Positions 28,404-37,606 of a DNA stretch of 64,000 nucleotides are shown piece by piece (positions within the stretch are counted from its first letter, which is position 1; every line of letters starts with the position of its first letter). Below the pieces are notes generated by a model. The model was given only the letters and a program-made list of their open reading frames with translations, was not told the origin of the DNA and did no database searches. This DNA comes from JANELJ01 sp024511395. GTDB lineage: Bacteria; Pseudomonadota; Gammaproteobacteria; GRL18. The DNA lies in assembly GCA_963681975.1 (NCBI GenBank), contig OY820613.1:310001-374000 (forward strand). The letters run 5' to 3'. A program made the position numbers and the translations under genes.

Positions 28404-28694
28404 TTACTTCATTTCTTTCGCGAAGAAGGCTCTGGCCTTTTTTAAAATCTCTTTCTCCATACGTAAATTTTTAACTTCTTTACGTAAGCGCTTCAGCTCT
28501 TCACGTTCATCAACTGACAATGACTTGCCTTCAGGTTGAGATTCTATTTTACTCTTCCAGCGATACAGTATATTGCTGGCTATACCCAGTGATTTAGCCG
28601 CCTCTGGCACTGAATAACCTTGTTCGAGAACCAGTGCTACCGCTTCTTCTTTATATTCTTTAGAATATTGTTTGTATGTTCGTTTCTGCCCCAT
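28404..28694 (-). CDS. IS3 transposase OrfA, second copy
   Basis: A 96-residue protein differing from the copy at 5.9 kb at only a few positions (for example MGQKRTY and KKARAFFAKEMK). It keeps the helix-turn-helix and the leucine-rich coiled coil. OrfB follows in a different frame. Confidence 0.88.
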   Translation of the reverse strand: MGQKRTYKQYSKEYKEEAVALVLEQGYSVPEAAKSLGIASNILYRWKSKIESQPEGKSLSVDEREELKRLRKEVKNLRMEKEILKKARAFFAKEMK

Positions 28695-28761
28695 TATGAC
28701 ACCTCAATAATTGATTGTTATTATCTCTTATTAAAGTGTCCGGTTCCATTAGACCAGAACA

Positions 28762-29105
28762 AAAAGCGCTGGTCGGTTGAGCCCTTGTTCAATCAGTTAA
28801 AAAATGCCTGGGGCATGAAACAGACCTGGCAGAAAACCCGGAAGGTGTTACATCGATGGGTACACATTATTGCTCTGGGGTATATTATACCTCAATTGCG
28901 GGCTATTAAATGTCCGGACCCGGTATTGCGCGTAATTGATAATACGCCCTGGCGAAAGAATACACCCATTACTGCCGGAAGAATACGAATGGGATTGATA
29001 AGGTATTTTTCGCAGGTTAGGGTCAGGGACTGGTGGGATGGTAAGTCCCAAAAATTCCACCCGCCGGATACGGATATTTTAAGGCGATTTGAAGCTTTGT
29101 TATAA
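28762..29105 (+). pseudogene. DDE transposase, C-terminal fragment (unclassified)
   Basis: The open frame after the IS3 end reads KRWSVEPLFNQLKNAWGMKQTWQ, then LHRWVHIIALGYIIPQL, ending ILRRFEALL. This is the end of a DDE transposase, with the Glu in SVEPLFNQ. No N-terminal part is attached. The N-terminal half of a DDE transposase at 57.1-57.8 kb stops about where this one begins, so both may come from one element type. From 29106 to 29304 I see no gene. Confidence 0.6.
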
Positions 29106-29304
29106 AAACAATTTCAAAACAGCTGGTTATAAACAAATTGTTAAAGAACGTATGAGCGAAACAGGACTCTCAAGGGTGAGCTATCGCTCTAAACTTTAGT
29201 CAATTAAACCTTTAATCATTAGGGATATTACTAATTTTTACAACTATAATATATTTCTAATATATTGAATTACTTACTTACTTAATTAATTCGTCTGTTA
29301 GCTA

Positions 29305-30150
29305 TTAATCCAGCTGTTGAATTCCGTCCAGATACCAGGTGGGGCTGGTGCTGTCGGCAGGGCAGATAAAATGCCAGAGTTCCTTAACCTGATTGGCACG
29401 GCCCTGCTGACCGCTGCTGTCTGTTTCACTTAATACGGCATCAAACAGTACTGCGGCTTCTGAATGATCAGTCTGTTCATTAAAATCAATTAACTGGGCA
29501 TCCAGCTTTAATACGCGGGTATTTCCTTGGGTGGGCTCATGGACATACTGACGGCTGATTTCAGCAAAAACACTGTCGGTGGTCAGATCTTTTATGGAGT
29601 CCAGATCGCTTGTATCCCAGGCTTCCTGCAGCATGGTATAGGCAGAGCGGGCACCGGACAGGAACTCTTCCTGATCAAACCAGTCCGGTAAGATAACCGT
29701 CTGAGCATCGGTTGCAGAATCCTGGTCATTATGGGACTGGCCTGCGGAATTCATTCCAAATTTATCAGCAAAACTTTGGGTAAAACCGGAATCTTCCCTG
29801 TGTATGGTATTTAAACGGGGTGCATCAGGCTGACTGTCTGCAGTGCTATTTACCTTACTCTGGCCAAAATCATAAGCGCCGGCGGTAGCAGTCCGCTGAC
29901 GGGGGATGGTTTTTTTTCGGTTCATTAGCCACATGACCAGCAGGATAACACCGCCAATCATAAGAAAATCAAAGAAATTAAAGCCTTCAAAAGCACCACC
30001 AAAAAATAGGGTACCTAACAGGCCACCCAGAGCCAGGCCTCCTAACATGCCCATTAAACCGCCCCCAAAGCGTTTGGCTTCAGCCGTACTGAGTACAAAA
30101 AGTGCCAGGATGAAAATACTAATAAAGGTGATAATTAACTTGTTATTCAT
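29305..30150 (-). CDS. Tim44-like domain protein, membrane-anchored
   Basis: A 281-residue protein. The N-terminal hydrophobic segment (about residues 6-24) is followed by a Gly-rich stretch (RFGGGLMGMLGGLALGG) and a second hydrophobic segment (about 60-78). A polar linker leads to a Tim44-like alpha/beta domain (about 150-281), with LQEAWDTSDLDSIKDLTTD and a final WYLDGIQQLD. Bacterial relatives are small membrane proteins of unknown role. It overlaps the upstream lipoprotein gene by 4 bp, so the two are probably co-translated. Confidence 0.8.
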   Translation of the reverse strand: MNNKLIITFISIFILALFVLSTAEAKRFGGGLMGMLGGLALGGLLGTLFFGGAFEGFNFFDFLMIGGVILLVMWLMNRKKTIPRQRTATAGAYDFGQSKVNSTADSQPDAPRLNTIHREDSGFTQSFADKFGMNSAGQSHNDQDSATDAQTVILPDWFDQEEFLSGARSAYTMLQEAWDTSDLDSIKDLTTDSVFAEISRQYVHEPTQGNTRVLKLDAQLIDFNEQTDHSEAAVLFDAVLSETDSSGQQGRANQVKELWHFICPADSTSPTWYLDGIQQLD

Positions 30151-30566
30151 TTTTGTTCCAATTTTTTCTTCGATGATGACTGCTTTTCATTGTCAGCTTG
30201 GTAGGGTATTTTGTTAAATACACCAATAAGTTGTTCATTTTGTTTCAACTTAGCCTTTCCTGTTGGACTGACAAAAAACTGATAAGTTTCCTTAATATCG
30301 GTATTGTCCGACTGTACACACTGAAACTGCAGACTGCGCTCTTCAATCGCCGCCCAGAAACAGCGCCGGATGGAGTCCTCACGGCCCGGTGTGTAAAAAT
30401 CGGCCGTGCCTTCAAAAACCACATTAATACGCGATATTTTCATAGCATTTTCAGCATCCGCCTGCCAGTTACCGGCACCGGGATGAGGGGCGCAGGCCGT
30501 CAGAGCTAATACAAGAGCCACAGGAACAATTAGTAACAGTAATCTAAATCTATATGCTAAAAGCAT
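30147..30566 (-). CDS. Putative lipoprotein of unknown function
   Basis: A 139-residue protein with a lipobox (ALTAC, Cys about residue 25), so it should be a lipoprotein. The mature part has ISRINVVFEGTADFYTPGRED and a region resembling a short beta domain, and ends in a basic, Lys-rich tail. No family is recognised. It overlaps the Tim44-like gene by ATGA, which points to a shared envelope role. Confidence 0.65.
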   Translation of the reverse strand: MLLAYRFRLLLLIVPVALVLALTACAPHPGAGNWQADAENAMKISRINVVFEGTADFYTPGREDSIRRCFWAAIEERSLQFQCVQSDNTDIKETYQFFVSPTGKAKLKQNEQLIGVFNKIPYQADNEKQSSSKKKLEQK

Positions 30567-30725
30567 TGTTCACCTTTAAATAGTCGATAAATAAATAGTT
30601 GAATTCGAACAGCAAATTATAACTTACCTGATTATAAATTACCTCTGCTACTCAAGTTCCTTCATTTCTTATTTATTGGCGTTCTGTTAAAATCCCGCTT
30701 TTCATTTAGCAATCAGCAGAATTTC

Positions 30726-32069
30726 ATGGCCAGACGACGTCGTAAAGCAAAACTTCCCCAGGAACCTGTATTAGTGAACATTGAATCGGTCAGTCATGAT
30801 GGCAGAGGTGTCTGTCATATTGATGATTTAACGGTATTTATTGACGGAGCACTGGAAGGGGAAGAACTGACTTTTATTTATACCGGCAAGCGAAAAAATA
30901 TTGCTGAGGGCAGGGTGCATGAAATTATTAAGGCATCGCCATTAAGGGTACAGCCTGAGTGTGAACACTTTGCTGTATGTGGCGGCTGTAGTCTGCAGCA
31001 TCTTGCGGCGGATCAGCAGATTATCCTGAAACAGAATGTGCTTCTGGAAAACCTGAAACGTATTGGCAAAAGCGAACCTCAAAGTGTACTGGAACCGCTC
31101 ACAGGCCCTCATTGGGGCTATCGTAGAAAAGCCCGTCTGGGTGTGCGTTTTGTGGTTAAAAAGGACAAAATGCTGGTTGGGTTCAGGGAAAAACACAGTA
31201 ATTTTCTGGCCGAGCTGGACAGCTGTAAAGTGCTTTATCCTGATGTCGGGATGCATCTTAAAGAATTATCAGAGCTGCTGCGTTCCTTATCCATTTATCA
31301 GAAAATACCGCAGATTGAAGTGGCCTATGGGGATGAGGAGGGCACCTTTATAGTACGGCATCTGGAAGATTTTAATGAAGAGGATCGGCAAAAACTTAAA
31401 GATTATACCCGTACTATGAAGCTGCATCTTTATCTGCAGTCCAAAGGTCCGGATTCTATAACCCGGCTGTGGCCGGAAAATGAGGCTGATTTTAAACCCT
31501 TACAGTACAGCCTGCCTGAGCATAATATTGTGCATGAATTCCGGCCTACGGATTTTACCCAGGTTAATATGGATATTAACCGTAAAATGATTAATCTTAC
31601 TCTGGAATTACTGGCACCGGAACCGGGAGATAAGGTGCTTGATCTGTTTTGCGGACTGGGTAATTTCACCTTACCGCTGGCTCGTAAAGTGACTCATGTC
31701 ACCGGCGTTGAGGGCAGTGCTGAACTGGTAGTTCGAGCAAAAGAAAATGCTCTTAAAAACGGTATAGAGAATGCCGACTTTTATGCGGCTGATCTGTTTA
31801 AGGAAGTTTCAGGTATGCAGTGGGTAAAACAACAATATGATCGCATTTTGCTGGATCCGGCGCGCAGCGGTGCTAGGGAAATTATTGAATATCTGCCGAA
31901 ACTGGGTGCCCACACGGTGGTTTATGTCTCCTGCAACCCTTCAACCATGGCCAGGGATACTGAAATCATGGTGCATCAGAACGGTTATAAGCTGGTAAAA
32001 GCCGGAGTTATGGATATGTTTCCTCATACGGCTCATGTGGAATCTATTGCGCTTTTTGAAAAAAAATAA
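30726..32069 (+). CDS. rlmD: 23S rRNA (uracil-1939-C5)-methyltransferase
   Basis: A 447-residue enzyme of the RlmD/TrmA family. It has an N-terminal TRAM domain (PVLVNIESVSHDGRGV) and the [4Fe-4S] cysteines in CEHFAVCGGCSLQH. The SAM-binding motif is VLDLFCGLGNFTLPLA (about residue 306), and the catalytic Cys lies in YVSCNPSTMARD (about 400), next to LLDPARSGA. It is intact, starting at 30726 after an AT-rich upstream region. It methylates U1939 of 23S rRNA. Confidence 0.93.
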   Translation: MARRRRKAKLPQEPVLVNIESVSHDGRGVCHIDDLTVFIDGALEGEELTFIYTGKRKNIAEGRVHEIIKASPLRVQPECEHFAVCGGCSLQHLAADQQIILKQNVLLENLKRIGKSEPQSVLEPLTGPHWGYRRKARLGVRFVVKKDKMLVGFREKHSNFLAELDSCKVLYPDVGMHLKELSELLRSLSIYQKIPQIEVAYGDEEGTFIVRHLEDFNEEDRQKLKDYTRTMKLHLYLQSKGPDSITRLWPENEADFKPLQYSLPEHNIVHEFRPTDFTQVNMDINRKMINLTLELLAPEPGDKVLDLFCGLGNFTLPLARKVTHVTGVEGSAELVVRAKENALKNGIENADFYAADLFKEVSGMQWVKQQYDRILLDPARSGAREIIEYLPKLGAHTVVYVSCNPSTMARDTEIMVHQNGYKLVKAGVMDMFPHTAHVESIALFEKK

Positions 32070-32102
32070 AGTTTTCATAATGCCATCAGTCAGTAATAAA
32101 CA

Positions 32103-33641
32103 ATGATTCCAGAAAGGTTGAAAAAATGGATTTTTGTACTTTTTATAAGCACACTGGCAATTGAGCTGTCAGCCTGTAATAACCGCTCTTCTGATAATTC
32201 CCATTCTATTATACGTTTTGGTATCAGTTCAGCCCCGGTGACCCTGGACTCGCTGCAGGCCACTGATGCCACATCCGCCCGGATTAACCGCCTGATATAT
32301 GAGACCTTGGTGGAGTTCGGCGAAGACGATTTACCGGTTCCAGGTATTGCTTCCTGGCAGACGATCAGCCAGCAGCATTATCGTTTTAAACTGATAAAAA
32401 CCTCCCGGTTTCATCATGGAAAAAAATTGACAGCCGATGATGTCAGAGCGACTTATGAAGAGGTACTGGATAAAAAAAATGCCTCACCACAGCGTAATAT
32501 CATTGCCCATATTCAGCGTATTGAGGTGATTGATGATAATACCATCGACTTTTTTCTCAGCCGTAATGACCCTCTGTTTCCGGCTTTTCTGACTATTGGC
32601 ATTGTGCCTGCCGATCTACTGGCAAAACATCATCCATTTAATCATCAGCCGGTAGGCAGCGGCCCGTTTAAATTTTCTCGCTGGCCTTTTGACGGGCAGT
32701 TGTTTCTGCAGCGTGTCAGTGACGGACTAACGGTAGAATTTCTGCAGGTAAAGGATCCGACGGTACGGGTATTAAAACTGCTGCGCGGGGAGCTGGATAT
32801 TATTCAGAATAATTTACCGCCGGAGCATATCGCTTATCTGAAACAGCAAAAGGGTATTGGTTTTATAAGCCGTTCTGGTTCAAACTACACTTATCTGGGC
32901 TTTAATCTGAAGGAACCGTTAACGGGTAATTTGCAGATAAAAAAAGCCATTGCCTATGCCCTGGATAAGGACAAAATTGTTCAATATGCCCTGGGTAATG
33001 CCGCTCAGAGTGCTCGGGGCTTTTTCCCATCCCGGTACTGGCTGGGCGCTGATTTAAAGGCTTATGATTATAATCCTGACAGAGCAAAACAGATCATGCA
33101 GTCGCCGGGTTATTCTGAGCATCATCCTTTGCAGTTAAGTTATAAAACTTCCAGCGATCCGTTTCGTATCCGCATTGCCACTATTATTCAAAGTCAGTTG
33201 AAAAAGGTTTATATTGACGTGGATATCCGCAGCTATGACTGGGGAACCTTTTATGGTGACATAAAAAAAGGCAAATTTCAGTTATACAGCCTGACCTAGG
33301 TCGATATCCGTACTCCGGATATTTTTCGTTATGTGTTTCATAGTAACTCCATACCGCCGGGCGGGGCAAACCGCGGACGTTTAAAGGATACTCTGGTGGA
33401 TCAGTTAATTGCACAGGCAGAACAGGAAACGGATTTAAAGAAGCAGGCTCAGCTATATCGTCAGCTGCAGCAGCGTTTGAATAAACTACTGTCCTATATT
33501 TACCTGTTGTATGAGGATAATATTGCTTTTTACAGAGATAATATTAAAGATTATCGGGTGTCGGTTGACGGTAATTATGATGGATTGATAACGGCACAGA
33601 AGCTTAAAGGTAGTAATAAACAAGGTAGTAATAAAAAATGA
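32103..33641 (+). pseudogene. Peptide ABC transporter substrate-binding lipoprotein with an amber
   Basis: SBP family 5 (PF00496). The lipobox is ELSACNN (Cys about residue 24). Family blocks include ADDVRATYEEVLDK, QPVGSGPFKF, YTYLGFNLKEP and KAIAYALDKDKIV. TAG at 33297 replaces the Trp of the typical YSLTWVDIRTPDIFR block. The frame then stays open for about 113 codons to TGA at 33639. It overlaps the next gene by ATGA. With oppB also disrupted, the transporter is inactive as assembled. Confidence 0.85.
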
Positions 33642-34165
33642 TGCCTGATTTAAAAGGATCCGACGGCACACCCTTACCGGATGAATTTATATATATATCC
33701 GTACCCGAACAACAGCTGTATTATATTCAATCCGGTAAAACCGTTTATAAAACACGGGTTGCTACCGGTAAAAATGGTGTAGGAGAACTATCTGGCAGTG
33801 AATGTACGCCCAGAGGCTGGCATAAAATCCGCGCAAAAATCGGCACAGGCTGTGCCCCGGATACGGTCTTTACAGGTCGCCGGCCTACCGGAGAAATCTG
33901 GTCTGAGCAACTGCAGGCAGAACACCCCGGGCGGGACTGGATTTTAACCCGGATAATGTGGCTCAGTGGTCTGGAACCGGGTTTTAACCGGCTTGGAGAG
34001 CGTGATACCATGAGACGCTATATTTATATTCATGGCTGTCCTGATGCCAATCCCATGGGCATACCCAGTTCCCACGGCTGCATTAAAATGCGAAATGCCG
34101 ATATTATTAAACTGTTTGACCGTGTGCCATGCGGTCTGCTGGTTTATATTACCGGGCAGGAATAA
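33638..34165 (+). CDS. L,D-transpeptidase (YkuD) in a peptide-transporter operon
   Basis: A 175-residue YkuD domain. It has no recognisable signal peptide and no LysM. The catalytic motif is IHGCPDAN...SSHGCIKMRN, with Cys about residue 149, in the family pattern HX(14-17)[S/T]HGC. It begins 4 bp inside the binding-protein gene and ends 6 bp before oppB, so it belongs to the same transcript. Such proteins exchange L,D peptide bonds in peptidoglycan, but the lack of a leader suggests a cytoplasmic role on imported murein peptides (inference). Confidence 0.82.
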   Translation: MMPDLKGSDGTPLPDEFIYISVPEQQLYYIQSGKTVYKTRVATGKNGVGELSGSECTPRGWHKIRAKIGTGCAPDTVFTGRRPTGEIWSEQLQAEHPGRDWILTRIMWLSGLEPGFNRLGERDTMRRYIYIHGCPDANPMGIPSSHGCIKMRNADIIKLFDRVPCGLLVYITGQE

Positions 34166-34374
34166 TACGGAATGTTGAGTTATATTGTCAGCCGTCTATT
34201 CAGTGCCTTTATTGTGATTTTCGGCGTGGTTTTTATTGTCTTTATGCTGATCCACATGGTGCCGGGAGATCCCGTTGAAGTCATGCTGGGTGAGTCTGCC
34301 AGTGTGGTGGACAGGGAAATGCTGCGCCATGCTCTGGGACTGGATCAGTCCCTGACGCAGCAGTTTATTAATTA

Positions 34375-35872
34375 GTTCACCCTGAATAAAACATATGGCA
34401 TTGATTTATAAAGAAATATTTCTTGATTATGGGTGTTAAATTTGCAGGTTTTTGGTAAAATAAGCCTTATTACCTTGCAAATTTCCAGACCAGAATGAAG
34501 CCAGAGAAACAGCCAAAAATACCTCAGGAAGACCTGTTCAGGATGCGCCTTGAAAACATGCTGGACATAAACCATGAGTTGATTAAGTTATCAAAACACA
34601 TAGACCGGGAAAGTCCTGATAAAGAATGGGGTGCTCTGTTTGTATCCACTAAAGGTGCTCCTGCCATACGCACTCGATTGATTGCAGGATTGCATTACCT
34701 GAAACACCTGCATGATTTATCGGATGAACAGGTAGTAAAAGGCTGGACAGAAAATCCGTACTGGCAGTATTTTTGTGGTGAAGAATACTTTCAGCATAAG
34801 ATGCCCATACACCCTGCGACCATGACCAAATGGCGTAACCGGCCGGGTAAATCAGGCAGTGAAAAATTACTGATTGAAACCATTAAAGCCGGACTAAAGA
34901 GTAAAACCATAAAGCCCGGTAGTTTAAAGAAAGTCACGGTAGATACTACCGTACAGGAAAAGAACATCGCTTTTCCAACCGATTCAAAGCTCCTGAACAA
35001 AGCCAGAGAAAACCTGGTTAAACTGTCCAAAGAGCACGGTATTAAACTGCGCCAGAACTATAATCGGGTTGGGCCGCAATATGCACTAATGGCCAGTCGT
35101 TATGCTTATGCAAAACAGTTTAAACGTATGAAGAAAATGAACAATAAACTGAAATCCCGTTTAGGTCGTGTTAAACGGGATATTGAACGACAACTGCCCA
35201 ATTATTCTGTCGATATTCAGTCATTGTTTGAAGTAGCTCTAAAACAGGCTCAGAAACTGATTGAGCAGGAGCAGCACAGTAAGAACAAGCTTTACAGTTT
35301 ACATGCTCCTGAAGTTGAGTGTATCAGTAAAGGCAAAGCTCATAAGCCTTATGAATTTGGTGTTAAAGCCAGTATCGCGGTAACTAACAAGGAAGGCTTT
35401 GTTATTGGCGCTCAAAGTTGTCCGGGCAATCCTTATGATGGACATACCTTGCTGCCACAACTGGAACAAATAAAACAGTTTACAGCCGTACAACCGGAAC
35501 AGTGCTTTGTTGACCGGGGTTATCGTGGACATGAAGTAAAAGACACTAAAGTTTTTATCTCAGGTCAGAAGCGAGGCGTTACCCGAAGTATTAAAAAGGC
35601 ATTAAAACGGCGCAGTGCGATTGAGCCTGAAATCGGTCATATGAAAAACGATGGCCGTTTAGACCGCTGCTACCTCAAAGGTGCAGTCGGTGATGCCATT
35701 AATGTGGTTATGGTAGCCGCTGGTCATAACTTAAGAAAGATCCTCAATAAGCTCCGGCTTTTGTGGCTCAAAATTATTTCCGGTTTGATGGGGTCTTTTA
35801 TCAAACCGGGGCAATCAGCTGCTTTAAACCTGGCTTGATGTCAGGCTTAAAACGGTATTATTCAGGTTGAAC
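34375..35872 (+). mobile_element. IS5-like element inserted in oppB
   Basis: A complete 1498-bp copy with a perfect 6-bp duplication TAATTA (34369-34374 and 35873-35878). The ends read gttcaccctgaata at the left and, on the opposite strand, gttcaacctgaata at the right, which defines the terminal repeat. Its transposase is intact. Confidence 0.93.
34495..35838 (+). CDS. IS5-like DDE transposase (oppB copy)
   Basis: A 447-residue transposase, full-length and nearly identical to the one at 1.2-2.5 kb. All three catalytic regions are present (VDTTVQEKN, VDRGYRGHEV, IEPEIGHMKN). Together with the 1.2-kb copy it is one of only two intact versions in the window, so it is a likely source of transposase for the decayed copies. 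Confidence 0.9.
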   Translation: MKPEKQPKIPQEDLFRMRLENMLDINHELIKLSKHIDRESPDKEWGALFVSTKGAPAIRTRLIAGLHYLKHLHDLSDEQVVKGWTENPYWQYFCGEEYFQHKMPIHPATMTKWRNRPGKSGSEKLLIETIKAGLKSKTIKPGSLKKVTVDTTVQEKNIAFPTDSKLLNKARENLVKLSKEHGIKLRQNYNRVGPQYALMASRYAYAKQFKRMKKMNNKLKSRLGRVKRDIERQLPNYSVDIQSLFEVALKQAQKLIEQEQHSKNKLYSLHAPEVECISKGKAHKPYEFGVKASIAVTNKEGFVIGAQSCPGNPYDGHTLLPQLEQIKQFTAVQPEQCFVDRGYRGHEVKDTKVFISGQKRGVTRSIKKALKRRSAIEPEIGHMKNDGRLDRCYLKGAVGDAINVVMVAAGHNLRKILNKLRLLWLKIISGLMGSFIKPGQSAALNLA

Positions 35873-36595
35873 TAATTACCTGAACAAATTAGCACACTTT
35901 GATCTGGGTCGGTCTCTGCATTCAAAAAAGGACATATCTGAACTGCTTTCAGAACGCATTGTCCCGACACTGAAACTAAGTATAGCCGCCTTGCTGGTGG
36001 CCTTTCTGATTGCCTTTCCCCTGGGTATTATGGCCGCACTGAAAAAAGGTAAAGCCGCTGATACGGCGGCCATGGTCTTTTCCTTAACGGGTATATCCAT
36101 TCCCAACTTTTTAATGGGACCACTGCTGATCCTGGTATTTGCTATTATGTTGGGCTGGTTTCCGGTCAGCGGCCGGGATGGATTGAGTTCTCTGGTATTG
36201 CCGGCATTAACCCTGGGCACGGTACTGGCGGCTATCCTGTCCCGTATGATCCGGGCATCTTTACTGGAAGTTCTTAATGAAGATTATATCCGTACGGCCA
36301 GAGCCAAGGGGCTGGGAACCATGCGGGTTATTGGTCTGCATGCCCTGAAAAATGCCATGCTGCCGGTGATTACCCTGATTGGCCTGCAAATTGGTGCTCT
36401 GCTGGCCGGTGCCGTGATCACTGAAATGGTGTTTTCCTGGCCGGGGCTGGGGCAGTTAACCATTGAGTCTATTCAAAAGCGTGACTATCCTGTGGTACAG
36501 GCCTGTATTTTATTGATCAGTACGACTTATGTGGTTATCAATACCCTGACGGATATTGTTTACGGTATGCTGGATCCGAGGATACGTATCAGCCA

Positions 36596-37414
36596 ATGAA
36601 TAAGCTGCGTTCCTTTAATACGGGGTTTTATTTTTCCTCAGCTGTTTTAATTGTCTGGCTGCTGATGGTTTTATCCGTACCGTTTCTGGAACTGCATCCC
36701 AATACGGTCAGTCTGGAAAAAATTCTGAACTTACCGGATGCGGACAGTTTTCTGGGCTATGATGATCTGGGACGGCCATTGTTTGATCGCCTGCTTGCCG
36801 GTGTTTATACTTCGTTTATAGTGGCTTTCGGGGTGGTGCTGGTATCGCTGTTTACTGGTACGACTATTGGTGTTTTAAGCGGTTATGCCGGCGGTCAGTG
36901 GGATCATCTGATTGTGCGCATTATTGATATCTTTATGGCTTTTCCCGGTATTCTACTGGCCATTGCCCTGTCGGGGCTGATGGGGCCGGGGATTGGTAAT
37001 GTTATTATTGCTTTAAGTGTTGTGGGCTGGGTGGGGTTTGCCCGGTTGTCCAGGGCTCAGGTAATGTCTATTAAGCAAAGTGGGCATGTGCTGGCAGCCA
37101 GGGCGCTGGGGGCATCTCACGGGCGAATTATAGGCTATCATATTTTACCTCTGATTGTAGCTCCGTTATTGATTGAGTTGACCTTTGGTATTGCCAGTAT
37201 TGTGATTGCAGAGGCGGGGTTGTCGTTTCTTGGTCTGGGTATTCAGGCACCGGAGGCTTCCTGGGGGAGTATGATCCGGGATGGGGCGCAGTATTTGTTG
37301 ATGGCGCCGCATATGGTGTTGGTGCCGGGGGTGGCGTTGATGCTGGTGGTGATGGCAGTGAATATGATGGGGGATGGAGTGCGGGACTGGCTTGATATAA
37401 AAGGGAAAAAATGA
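36596..37414 (+). CDS. Peptide ABC permease OppC/DppC
   Basis: A 272-residue permease with about six membrane segments. The family's EAA loop is visible as RALGASHGRIIGYHILPLIVAPLL (about residues 162-186), and ends with FLGLGIQAPEASWGSMI. It overlaps oppB by ATGA. No oppD/oppF ATPase gene follows. The last third of the gene uses many codons ending in G, unlike the first two thirds, and the change continues into nagZ. Confidence 0.9.
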   Translation: MNKLRSFNTGFYFSSAVLIVWLLMVLSVPFLELHPNTVSLEKILNLPDADSFLGYDDLGRPLFDRLLAGVYTSFIVAFGVVLVSLFTGTTIGVLSGYAGGQWDHLIVRIIDIFMAFPGILLAIALSGLMGPGIGNVIIALSVVGWVGFARLSRAQVMSIKQSGHVLAARALGASHGRIIGYHILPLIVAPLLIELTFGIASIVIAEAGLSFLGLGIQAPEASWGSMIRDGAQYLLMAPHMVLVPGVALMLVVMAVNMMGDGVRDWLDIKGKK

Positions 37415-37466
37415 TGGATTGTGTTTGTGATTAGGGTGTTTTTTTAGGGGAAATAAATGTGATTCC

Positions 37467-37521
37467 GTATCAGCAGCCGGGTTCGCTGTTTAGAAGACGC
37501 CGTGAACCCGACTGCTGATAC
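37467..37521. repeat. Hairpin C (55 bp), related to hairpin B
   Basis: Arms of 18 nt (37467-37484 and 37504-37521) match at 17 of 18 positions, with a 19-nt loop. The 3' arm and its flank (ctgatactccgagg) closely match the 3' arm and flank of hairpin B at 55.88 kb (ctgttactccgagg), and GCCGTGAA is shared too. It lacks the 52-nt interior, so it looks like a short member of the same family. It lies in the 190-bp gap between oppC and nagZ. Confidence 0.65.
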
Positions 37522-37606
37522 TCCGAGGGTTAGTTTTAGGTGAGTTTTTTCCCTTTTGGGGAATGGGGGAGAGGTATATAAAAATGAAAAGTAAAAAGGA
37601 AAAAAT

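Larger units (their letters stand above)
26011..28761 (-). mobile_element. IS3 element interrupted by IS256
   Basis: Second copy of the IS3 element. The right terminal repeat (26011-26030) is separated from the rest (27542-28761) by a complete IS256. Removing IS256 and one duplication leaves 1232 bp, close to the other copy's 1235 bp. Both IS3 genes remain whole, but the split terminal repeat should block mobility unless the whole unit moves together. Confidence 0.88.
34172..36599 (+). pseudogene. Peptide ABC permease OppB/DppB, split by an IS5-like element
   Basis: The first permease of the peptide transporter. The N-terminal 68 codons (MLSYIVSRLFSAF, FMLIHMVPGDPVEVMLGE) are followed by the IS at 34375-35872. 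The frame resumes at 35879 with LNKLAHFDLGRSL and continues with the permease core, including the EAA-like loop IRTARAKGLGTMRVIGLHALKNA. Removing the IS and one TAATTA restores a normal 309-codon gene (QFINYLNKL). It overlaps oppC by ATGA. Confidence 0.93.
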
